This document shows positions 1 through 6,285 of a stretch of DNA of 8,214 bases, one piece after another. The DNA is taken from the NCBI GenBank assembly GCA_007134665.1, contig SLKH01000216.1:1-8214 (forward strand). The letters are read 5' to 3'. The position numbers were made by a program, and so were the translations under genes. The first letter of the stretch is position 1; each line of letters begins with the position of its first letter. A model generated the notes under the pieces. It was not told the origin of the DNA, did not search any database, and saw nothing but the letters and a program-made list of their open reading frames with translations. This DNA comes from Balneolaceae bacterium (GTDB taxonomy: Bacteria > Bacteroidota > Rhodothermia > Balneolales > Balneolaceae).

Positions 1-132
1 CAGGCCGTCTATGTAATATTCCATTGCTCTCGCTTCATCTTCGGGTGAAATTTGCTGTACCCGATCCTGCGAATAAAGCATTGCAGGTAATAGAATGAGA
101 ATGCATGAAGTGAGTACTGACTTTTTCAACAT
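1..132 (-). CDS. N-terminus of a secreted protein (partial, runs off left edge)
   Basis: An open frame of 44 codons begins with ATG at 132 and runs off the window without a stop. The first residues, MLKKSVLTSCILILLPAMLY, form a classic signal peptide: two lysines, a hydrophobic core at about residues 5-20, then a likely signal peptidase I site near SQ-D (residues 21-23). The mature part starts polar and then gives EDEARAMEYYIDGL (31-44), which has the spacing of the first helix of a tetratricopeptide-type repeat; that is a guess from a few residues. An in-frame ATG at 165 would add 11 residues ahead of the signal peptide, and I prefer 132. No Shine-Dalgarno sequence is visible. The gene points the same way as the kinase gene upstream of it but lies 204 bp from it, so it may have its own promoter. 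The function is unknown. Confidence 0.6.
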   Translation of the reverse strand, partial: MLKKSVLTSCILILLPAMLYSQDRVQQISPEDEARAMEYYIDGL

Positions 133-336
133 TTGACTTATGTAAAAATTCGAATATAAAACCATTTTTCTACTGAGATGGTATGATACTGTAATCAACG
201 ATGAATTGATAACGAATATTGAATAATAAACAGATAAAAAAGTGTACCTGTTGTGTCATGGCCGGTTTTAATTAGATAAACGAGATTGATTTTCAATTAC
301 TTTTTGCAGGTTAACAGAATGACAATGTGTTATATA
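133..336. other. AT-rich intergenic spacer
   Basis: This 204-bp spacer lies between the end of the kinase gene and the start of the secreted-protein gene. No open frame with coding character is visible. The minus strand has TATATTCG (plus-strand positions 151-158), one mismatch from the Bacteroidota -7 consensus TAnnTTTG, about 19 bases before the ATG at 132, but no matching -33 TTG was found at the expected distance. No strong GC-rich hairpin followed by a T run is present, so no terminator can be named. Confidence 0.4.
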
Positions 337-1206
337 TTAAAAACGATTTAGAATTGATTCTACCTGAGATACATAATGCCCGCCAAAAAGATTTACATGA
401 ACAAGAAGCGGGTAAAGGTTATAGATGTCCACCCTGTTGGTGAATCCGGGTTGCAGTGAGGTTTCAAATGCATAGACATCATAAAATTGCTCGGAAAAAC
501 CGCCAAATAATGTTGTAAACGATAGCTCCATTTCCGGATGCCCGTAGTAGACAGCGGGGTCAATCAGTACAGGCTGATGTTCATTGTTGAAGAAATAATT
601 TCCCCCCCATAAATCACCGTGAAGCAGGGAAGGCCTGGTAACCGGGAATATATCATTAAGCTGCACCGCAAGTTTTTCCCAGTGTTTTCTCGATTTCCCC
701 CCCAATCTTCCTGAATCTAATGCCATTTTTAATTGCGGCTCAATCCGTTCTTGAATAAAAAATGAGATCCATGATCGGTGAAACGTATTAGATTGGCGGA
801 GGCTGCCGATATAATTGTCGTGATCAAGTCCGAACCGCTCACTTTTATGGTTGTGAAGACGTGCAAGTTCTATACCCAGGTTTTTGGAGGCTGTCCCATC
901 ACCTCGTTGTGGCTCAATATATTCCATCATCAGAAATCCCGGTGTACTTTTTTCAGGTTTTCTGTGGGCAATGACTTGCGGTATCACAAGGCCGGTATCA
1001 GCGTTTCTGAGGATCGTAAGTCCTGCGGCCTCCTTTTCGAACATATCTTCAGGTGCAGAATCGTTCCACTTAATAAAGAATCTGTTTTTCCCGGATCTCA
1101 ATTTGGCTGCGTGGTTGATACTGCCCCCGGAGACAGGTTCTATTTTATTGATGCTGATTTCATAATCCTCTTCAAGAATCCGGGTAAGGGTGCCGGGGAG
1201 AGTCAT
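337..1206 (-). CDS. Fructosamine/ribulosamine 3-kinase family protein
   Basis: This 289-residue protein matches the usual length of the fructosamine-kinase family (FN3K/YniA, aminoglycoside-phosphotransferase fold). The family phosphorylates O3 of sugar adducts on protein lysines, and the product breaks down spontaneously, freeing the lysine. Bacterial members are reported to prefer ribulosamines and erythrulosamines. Seen here: glycine-rich loop SGGSINHA (26-33), ATP-site lysine K46 in FFIKW, partner glutamate E59, catalytic loop HGDLWGGN (196-203, catalytic D198, N203), metal-binding DPA (D216), and the family signature VYYGHPEMEL (219-228) followed by LFGGF (233-237). The C-terminal LFGGHY (273-278) is also typical. 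The glycine-rich loop has serine at position 29, where FN3K proteins with the redox switch have cysteine. The start ATG overlaps the stop of the upstream phosphatase gene as ATGA, with AGGA 3 bases before it, so translation is probably coupled. The exact sugar substrate cannot be read from the sequence. Confidence 0.93.
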   Translation of the reverse strand: MTLPGTLTRILEEDYEISINKIEPVSGGSINHAAKLRSGKNRFFIKWNDSAPEDMFEKEAAGLTILRNADTGLVIPQVIAHRKPEKSTPGFLMMEYIEPQRGDGTASKNLGIELARLHNHKSERFGLDHDNYIGSLRQSNTFHRSWISFFIQERIEPQLKMALDSGRLGGKSRKHWEKLAVQLNDIFPVTRPSLLHGDLWGGNYFFNNEHQPVLIDPAVYYGHPEMELSFTTLFGGFSEQFYDVYAFETSLQPGFTNRVDIYNLYPLLVHVNLFGGHYVSQVESILNRF

Positions 1207-1715
1207 GATTCCTGGGGAATATTATTTTTCAGTGAGTTCAACAAAGATTCACTGCTTCTGTACACGATGTTAAATACGTTCTCAAATCCGTCGATACCTC
1301 CGTAATAAGGGTCGGGCACATTACCATCACCCGGTGTCGGGTCGAACTCTCTGAGTTTTTTGATTTTGCTGAGCTGATTATTTCCATTGGCCAGCATTTT
1401 CAGGTTCTGATAGTTTTCGTCATCCATCGCGATTACAAGATCAAAATTATTAAAATCAGACGACTCAAACCTCCGCGCTCTTGATTTCAGCTCTATCCCT
1501 TTTCGATTTGCAATCTGCTGACTTTTACTGTTTGCAGGCTCACCGATATGATAAGCTGAAGTTCCGGCTGAATCGATATAAAAATACGATTGCAATCCTT
1601 GTTGATTTACCAAATGCTGGAAAACTCCCTCTGCTGTAGGGCTTCGGCAAATATTTCCAAGACATACAAAACAAATATTGAACGGATTATCCGATGTTAT
1701 GGGTGAATCAGTCAT
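1203..1715 (-). CDS. Low-molecular-weight protein-tyrosine-phosphatase family; possible ribulosamine-5-phosphatase
   Basis: This 170-residue cytoplasmic phosphatase matches the family's usual 150-170 residues. The P-loop VCLGNICRSPTAEG (17-30) contains the C-x5-R signature, with nucleophile C18 and R24. The second key element is DPYYGG (135-140), where D135 is the general acid. DSAGT (48-52) followed by YHIGEP (55-60) is the conserved substrate-pocket region. All catalytic residues are present. By family it hydrolyses phosphotyrosine, but the human homologue was also identified as a protein-ribulosamine-5-phosphatase, and bacterial genes of this family are known to sit beside fructosamine-kinase homologues, as here. 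The inferred role is to remove the 5-phosphate from lysines glycated by ribose 5-phosphate or erythrose 4-phosphate, so that the kinase can act next. No transmembrane segment is present and no polysaccharide-export genes lie nearby, which argues against the capsule-regulating Wzb type. There is no Shine-Dalgarno sequence; the ATG is the only methionine before the P-loop. Confidence 0.93.
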   Translation of the reverse strand: MTDSPITSDNPFNICFVCLGNICRSPTAEGVFQHLVNQQGLQSYFYIDSAGTSAYHIGEPANSKSQQIANRKGIELKSRARRFESSDFNNFDLVIAMDDENYQNLKMLANGNNQLSKIKKLREFDPTPGDGNVPDPYYGGIDGFENVFNIVYRSSESLLNSLKNNIPQES

Positions 1716-1893
1716 GATTACTAAATTTATTGAACTTTAAAAAACGAACTGGTGATAAGATAGCCGTTTCATTAATAAATCTCAGAAGTGTAAAGTTCCT
1801 TCAAGCCTTCTGATGCTCTTTGAAAAATAGTTAAAACTGCCTGTATTTCTTCTATACATCCTTGTATTTTAGCAGGCTTAATGACAGGGTGAA

Positions 1894-1911
1894 AAGATTA
1901 AGGTTAATCTT
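1894..1911. promoter_or_regulatory. Perfect 8-bp inverted repeat, candidate operator
   Basis: The sequence AAGATTAA-GG-TTAATCTT is a perfect dyad with 8-bp arms and a 2-bp spacer. It lies 75 bp before the ileS start and about 180 bp before the phosphatase start. Its size and symmetry fit a binding site for a dimeric helix-turn-helix regulator. It lies just upstream of the candidate ileS -10 element. AT-rich dyads arise by chance in such spacers, so the call is tentative. Confidence 0.3.
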
Positions 1912-1938
1912 AATAGCTTAGAATTTCACTTTTATTCG

Positions 1939-1944
1939 TATATT
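1939..1944 (+). promoter_or_regulatory. ileS: Candidate -10 element for ileS
   Basis: TATATT differs from the sigma-70 consensus TATAAT at one position and ends 41 bp before the ileS ATG. No good -35 hexamer is found 16-18 bp upstream, and neither the TTG nor the TAnnTTTG elements of Bacteroidota promoters are present at correct spacing. It is the best candidate in the spacer, but a weak one. Confidence 0.2.
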
Positions 1945-1985
1945 TAAAGCTTAATTCTTTTAGAAAAAGCACGCATACACATTGT

Positions 1986-4900
1986 ATGGCTAAAAAGTTT
2001 GAAGAAGTAAAACAACTGACATTTCCCAAGGCAGAGGTAGAAATACTCAACTGGTGGAAGAAAGAAAAGATTTTTGAAAAAAGTGTGGAATCCAGGGAAG
2101 ACGGTATTCCATTCACTTTCTATGAAGGCCCTCCGACTGCCAATGGTAAACCGGGCATCCATCATGTCATGTCGCGCACAGTAAAAGACCTTTTTTGCCG
2201 GTATAAGACTTTAAAAGGTTTTAAAGTTGGCAGAAAAGCCGGTTGGGATACACACGGACTCCCTGTTGAAATTGAAGTTGAAAAAGAGCTGGGGCTTGAA
2301 GGCCGTGCCCAGGTTGAAGAGTATGGCATCGCCAAGTACAATAAGCATTGCCGTGAAAGTGTACTAAAGTATAAACATTTATGGGACGACCTGACCAACA
2401 GGATGGGATACTGGGTGGATCTTGACAACCCCTATGTAACATTTGAAAACGATTACATCGAATCGATTTGGTGGGCATTTAAATCTCTGTTTGAAAAGGG
2501 GTATGTCTATCAGGGATATAAGATCCAGTGGTACTCGCCGGGAAGCGGAACTGTGCTGTCATCCCATGAAGTAAGTCTTGGGTACGAAGAAACCCAGGAC
2601 CCATCTATTTTTGTGAAATTCCCGCTTGATGCCGACCCGAATGTACACTTTCTGGCCTGGACTACTACTCCATGGACAATCGTATCGAATATGGCTCTCG
2701 CTGTTAATCCAAAACTCGATTATGTTAAGATAAAAGTAACAGAGGGAGATCAGGAAGAGTTTTATATTCTGGCAGAAGGATGCCTTGAGCATGCAATTCG
2801 ACATGAATTTGAGATAGTGGACCGATATAAGGGAAGTGACCTGATTGGCTGGATTTATCAGCCTGTATTTGATTTTGCTCTCGAAGAATTTCCTAAAGAA
2901 AGTGCCTGGAGGGTAATCGAAGCGGATTATGTCACCACTGATGAAGGTACCGGAGTTGTACACTCTGCTCCGGCATTTGGTGCTGATGACTTTGAAACCT
3001 GCAGCAAGGCGGATATCCCGATGTTTAACCCCATAGACCGTGACGGGAAGTTCACTGAGCAGGCAAAAGATTTTGAAGGAATGTGGTTCAAGGAGGCTGA
3101 TAAGGAAATCGCAAGGGCGATTAAAGAGAAAGGCCTGATGTATATTCATGAGACCTATGTTCACAACTATCCATTTGACTGGCGTAAAGGAACACCACTG
3201 ATGTCTTACCCTGTTGAATCCTGGTTCATCAAAACCACGGCTGTCAGGGAGCGAATGGTTGAGCTTAATAATGAAATCAACTGGAAGCCTGAAAGCACAG
3301 GTACCGGCCGTTTTGGAACCTGGCTTGAAAATAATGTTGACTGGGCTATATCACGACAGCGTTACTGGGGAACACCGTTACCTTTGTGGGTGAGTGATGA
3401 AGACCCTGAATATGTTGAGTGTATCGGCAGTCTTGAAGAGCTGAGAAAAAAAGCCGGCCTTAAAGAAGATGATGAGATAGATCTTCACCGGCCGTATATC
3501 GATGAATTAACCTGGAAAGCTCCCGGCGGCGGCACGATGCGAAGAGTACCGGACCTGATGGATGTCTGGTTCGATTCCGGAGCCATGCCTTTTGCACAAT
3601 GGCATTATCCGTTTGCAAATAAGAAGAAGTTCAAAAAACAGTTTCCGGCAGATTTCATTGCTGAAGGTGTCGATCAGACAAGAGGCTGGTTCTATACACT
3701 TCACGCACTCGGAACCATGCTATTTGATAAACCAGCTTACCTTAATGTCGTATCAAACGGGCTGGTACTGGATGAAAAAGGCGAGAAGATGAGTAAATCG
3801 AAAGGGAATACAGTTGATCCGTTCGAGGTTATTCAGAAATATGGAGCTGATATTGTCCGATGGTATATGATGAGTAATTCTGCACCATGGGATAATCTTA
3901 AATTCAGTGAAGAGGGGTTGAAGGAAACGCAACGTAAATTCTTCAATACCGTAGTCAGTACCTATTCCTTTTTTGCAATGTATGCAAATATAGACCGGTT
4001 TAACTACTCCGGTAAAGCACTGGTTCACAGTGAGCGTACTGAAATGGACCGGTGGATCATTTCCAGGCTGAATACGACCATCAAACTGGTAGATGAGTAC
4101 CTGGATGATTACGAACCGACAAAAGCAGTCCGTGAAATAGAGAAGTTTGTTGAAGAGCTAAGTAACTGGTATGTGAGAAGAAACAGGCGAAGGTTTTGGA
4201 AAGAGGGAAAAAGCATTGATAAAACAGCTGCTTATCAGACGCTATATGAATGCCTTGTAAATCTGGCCAAGTTAATGAGTCCGGTAGCACCTTATGTCGG
4301 CGAATGGCTGTACAGAAACCTGAATAATGTAACCGGGCAGGATGAGGAGTCTGTACACATCTCCTTTTACCCTACTGTACAGGAAACTTCGATCGACAAA
4401 CAGCTTGAGCTCAGGATGGATGTTGCACGTACGATTTCTTCAACAGTGCTTAGAATCCGAAATCAGATTGATGTTAATGTACGTCAGCCATTATCACGGA
4501 TTATTTTACCTATGGATAAGGAAGAAAGACAGATCGTGGAATCCGTAAAAAGTATAATTTTAGACGAGGTAAACGTTAAGGATATAGAATTTGTGGATGA
4601 TGACTCGGATATTGTAAGTAAATCTGCAAAACCGAATTACCCGGTACTTGGTAAAAAACTTGGGAAAAAAATGAAATCTGTTGCTAAAGGAGTCGCAGGT
4701 TTGACAACTGACGAGATCAGCGATTATGAAAAAAAAGGGTATATCGATCTGCAGTTGGATGAAAATGATACGGTTCGGCTTGGTAAAAATGACCTGGACA
4801 TCATCAGAACCGGCCTTGAAGGCTGGTCGGTTGAAACCGAAAAGAATATCACTGTAGCACTGGATACAGAATTAAGTGACAGCCTCGTTCGGGAAGGGGT

Positions 4901-5156
4901 TGCACGGGAATTTGTAAACAGAATTCAAAATATGCGAAAAGAAGCTGATTACGATGTAACTGATCATATTCAGGTTGGTTTTGACAGTAATCAGAAAATA
5001 ATAGACGCAGTTACGTCTATGAACGATTATATTAAAACAGAAACCCTTGCTGATAAAATTCAGTCGAAAGCACTGAAACAAGCTGATTTTATCAAGTCCT
5101 GGGAAATTGAAGGCGAGAATTGTGAAATCTCCATCAAGCGAAACACCAATAACTAA
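1986..5156 (+). CDS. ileS: Isoleucyl-tRNA synthetase, type 2, with GIHH signature
   Basis: This 1056-residue cytoplasmic enzyme joins isoleucine to tRNA-Ile using ATP. Seen in order: signature region EGPPTANGKPGIHH (47-60), editing-domain threonine-rich peptide WTTTPWT (225-231), editing HSAPAFGADDFE (326-337), RQRYWGTPLPLW (458-468... region), DVWFDSG (526-532), GVDQTRGWFYTL (561-572), KMSKS (601-605), the anticodon-binding helical domain from about 680, and a C-terminal extension to 1056. The length and C-terminus fit type 2 (IleS2, eukaryote-like), not the 930-940-residue type 1. The first signature motif reads G57-I58-H59-H60 instead of H-x-G-H, with the first and third residues swapped. 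The editing residues look intact, so valine proofreading is expected. The ATG at 1986 gives the family's usual N-terminus (KFEEVKQLTFPKAE); there is no Shine-Dalgarno sequence. It is the first gene of an apparent operon with the DksA-like gene and lspA. Confidence 0.98.
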   Translation: MAKKFEEVKQLTFPKAEVEILNWWKKEKIFEKSVESREDGIPFTFYEGPPTANGKPGIHHVMSRTVKDLFCRYKTLKGFKVGRKAGWDTHGLPVEIEVEKELGLEGRAQVEEYGIAKYNKHCRESVLKYKHLWDDLTNRMGYWVDLDNPYVTFENDYIESIWWAFKSLFEKGYVYQGYKIQWYSPGSGTVLSSHEVSLGYEETQDPSIFVKFPLDADPNVHFLAWTTTPWTIVSNMALAVNPKLDYVKIKVTEGDQEEFYILAEGCLEHAIRHEFEIVDRYKGSDLIGWIYQPVFDFALEEFPKESAWRVIEADYVTTDEGTGVVHSAPAFGADDFETCSKADIPMFNPIDRDGKFTEQAKDFEGMWFKEADKEIARAIKEKGLMYIHETYVHNYPFDWRKGTPLMSYPVESWFIKTTAVRERMVELNNEINWKPESTGTGRFGTWLENNVDWAISRQRYWGTPLPLWVSDEDPEYVECIGSLEELRKKAGLKEDDEIDLHRPYIDELTWKAPGGGTMRRVPDLMDVWFDSGAMPFAQWHYPFANKKKFKKQFPADFIAEGVDQTRGWFYTLHALGTMLFDKPAYLNVVSNGLVLDEKGEKMSKSKGNTVDPFEVIQKYGADIVRWYMMSNSAPWDNLKFSEEGLKETQRKFFNTVVSTYSFFAMYANIDRFNYSGKALVHSERTEMDRWIISRLNTTIKLVDEYLDDYEPTKAVREIEKFVEELSNWYVRRNRRRFWKEGKSIDKTAAYQTLYECLVNLAKLMSPVAPYVGEWLYRNLNNVTGQDEESVHISFYPTVQETSIDKQLELRMDVARTISSTVLRIRNQIDVNVRQPLSRIILPMDKEERQIVESVKSIILDEVNVKDIEFVDDDSDIVSKSAKPNYPVLGKKLGKKMKSVAKGVAGLTTDEISDYEKKGYIDLQLDENDTVRLGKNDLDIIRTGLEGWSVETEKNITVALDTELSDSLVREGVAREFVNRIQNMRKEADYDVTDHIQVGFDSNQKIIDAVTSMNDYIKTETLADKIQSKALKQADFIKSWEIEGENCEISIKRNTNN

Positions 5157-5168
5157 AGTGAATTAACC

Positions 5169-5573
5169 ATGGCTGGTTCAAAAAAAGATACTTCTAAAGA
5201 TCGCGTTTCTCCATATAATGATGAGGAACTGGAATATTTTCGCCAGATAATCATCAAAAAAAGGGATGAGGCTGAGCAGGAAATGGAGTCTCTTCAGACC
5301 TCGTTACGGGAGAGCATGGAAAATGCTTCTGATGAGTCTGCATATTCTTTCCATATGGCTGATGCCGGTACGGATGCTCAGGAACGGGAAAAAACATACA
5401 TGCTCTTTAACAGAACCAGGAAATTTATCCGCTACCTGGATGATGCCCTGGAGCGTATCGATAACAAGACGTATGGTGTTTGTAAGGTGACAGGCAAAAA
5501 GATTTCAAAAGGCCGTTTGGAAGCTGTTCCTCACACTCAACTTAGTATTGAAGCCAAATTGAAACGTCGATAA
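5169..5573 (+). CDS. TraR/DksA-family protein with degenerate zinc finger
   Basis: This 134-residue protein is of the DksA/TraR family, whose members insert a coiled coil into the RNA polymerase secondary channel and tune initiation, often with ppGpp. Residues 18-55 and 71-98 look like the two arms of the coiled coil, charged and heptad-like. The tip between them carries HMADAGTDAQERE (62-74), with D65 and D69 as acidic tip residues. The C-terminal finger aligns with the family (YGVCKVTGKKISKGRLEAVPH, then LSIEAK), but only C105 remains of the four zinc cysteines; the others are T108, S126 and A129. Zinc binding by the usual site is therefore not expected. I believe this form is common in Bacteroidota. 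It lies 12 bp after ileS and 16 bp before lspA, so it is probably cotranscribed. I give no gene symbol, since equivalence to E. coli DksA is not shown. Confidence 0.88.
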   Translation: MAGSKKDTSKDRVSPYNDEELEYFRQIIIKKRDEAEQEMESLQTSLRESMENASDESAYSFHMADAGTDAQEREKTYMLFNRTRKFIRYLDDALERIDNKTYGVCKVTGKKISKGRLEAVPHTQLSIEAKLKRR

Positions 5574-5589
5574 GTAACATTGATACGAT

Positions 5590-6264
5590 TTGTCTCTGAA
5601 AACTAAAAAGCTTCTTGTACTGTTCGTACCTGCATTTATTGTTCTGGTGATCGATCAGGTTACGAAACATTGGGTGCGGTATTCCCTGGAATTGCACAGG
5701 TACGAAATTATTGAAGGCTGGCTTGCGTTTAATTATACCCAAAATCCGGGTATGGCTTTGGGGATGGACTGGCTGTCGACTCCGGCCATCAGTTCAGTAG
5801 CCATTATTGCCACCATCGGGATACTGATCTATATCCTGAAGACTCTTGATGCAGCTAACCGGGCTTACCTGTTATGTATGGGATTGATTCTTGGCGGGGC
5901 ACTGGGTAATATCACAGACCGGCTGACAATGGGTATTATTGAAGGGTATGGGGGTGTTCTTGAAGGCCATGTGATTGATTTTATTCATTTTACTTTGCGA
6001 ATAAATGAGACTCCGGTATTTCCTTATATCTTTAATGTAGCCGATATTGCAATCAGCACGTCTATCATCGCTATGCTCATATTTCATAAAAAAATTCTGC
6101 CTGTAGCCGATACTGAAACAACCGATGATTCACAAGCTGAGCCAGCCGGAGAATTTCAGGAAAATGTATCCACGATTGAAACATTGAGTGAAAGCAGGCA
6201 GGAATTTAAGAGTGAGATCCCATCGGAAGCAGGTAACGAGGATAAGAAATCGACGGATCTTTAG
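5590..6264 (+). CDS. lspA: Lipoprotein signal peptidase (signal peptidase II)
   Basis: This inner-membrane aspartyl protease cuts signal peptides from prolipoproteins after lipid attachment to the cysteine. Four hydrophobic segments are seen at about 8-24, 66-85, 92-106 and 146-166. Conserved elements are DQVTKHWV (22-29), QNPGMALGM (51-59), GNITDR (106-111), VIDFIHF (128-134, catalytic D130) and FNVADIAI (148-155, catalytic D152). All expected active-site residues are present. The start is TTG at 5590: a stop (TGA, 5581-5583) lies just upstream in frame, and the next ATG is codon 55, beyond the first membrane segment. After the last membrane helix a polar, acidic tail of about 55 residues (170-224, rich in E, D, S and T) follows; E. 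coli-type enzymes of 160-170 residues lack it. The gene is the third in the ileS operon, a long-conserved ileS-lspA association. Confidence 0.95.
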   Translation: MSLKTKKLLVLFVPAFIVLVIDQVTKHWVRYSLELHRYEIIEGWLAFNYTQNPGMALGMDWLSTPAISSVAIIATIGILIYILKTLDAANRAYLLCMGLILGGALGNITDRLTMGIIEGYGGVLEGHVIDFIHFTLRINETPVFPYIFNVADIAISTSIIAMLIFHKKILPVADTETTDDSQAEPAGEFQENVSTIETLSESRQEFKSEIPSEAGNEDKKSTDL

Positions 6265-6285
6265 TGCCTTACTACAGAAAGATCA

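Larger units (their letters stand above)
1716..1985. other. Divergent intergenic regulatory region
   Basis: This 270-bp AT-rich spacer separates the minus-strand phosphatase/kinase unit from the plus-strand ileS unit, so it must hold both promoters unless transcription enters from outside. It contains the inverted repeat at 1894-1911 and a -10-like TATATT at 1939-1944, listed separately. Farther left, GCCTG (about 1839-1843) could pair with CAGGC (1873-1877), but the stem is short and the loop long. I see no T-box leader features such as a conserved AGGGUGG-type antiterminator bulge. No short gene is supported. Confidence 0.5.

Noticed and set aside
103..114. LTSC lipobox-like motif in the signal peptide of the partial protein (residues 7-10).
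   Set aside because: The cysteine lies before the hydrophobic core instead of after it, so lipoprotein processing there is implausible.
133..160. Plus-strand promoter-like pair TTGACT (133-138), 16 bp, TATAAA (155-160).
   Set aside because: It is a good sigma-70 match but points toward the 3' end of the minus-strand kinase gene, with no plus-strand gene downstream. Bacteroidota promoters also differ from this consensus. An antisense RNA is possible but unsupported.
288..300. ATTGA-TTT-TCAAT hairpin downstream of the kinase gene as a terminator.
   Set aside because: The stem is five mostly AT pairs and too weak; no convincing T run follows on the minus strand.
778..1305. Plus-strand open frame of 175 codons.
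   Set aside because: It lies antisense across the kinase and phosphatase genes, whose catalytic motifs are unambiguous; its translation shows no family features.
1716..1985. T-box leader controlling ileS.
   Set aside because: No antiterminator T-box sequence or terminator hairpin with T run is present, and T-boxes are not expected in this phylum.
2559..3164. Minus-strand open frame of 201 codons inside ileS.
   Set aside because: It is an antisense shadow of the ileS coding frame, with no recognisable domain.
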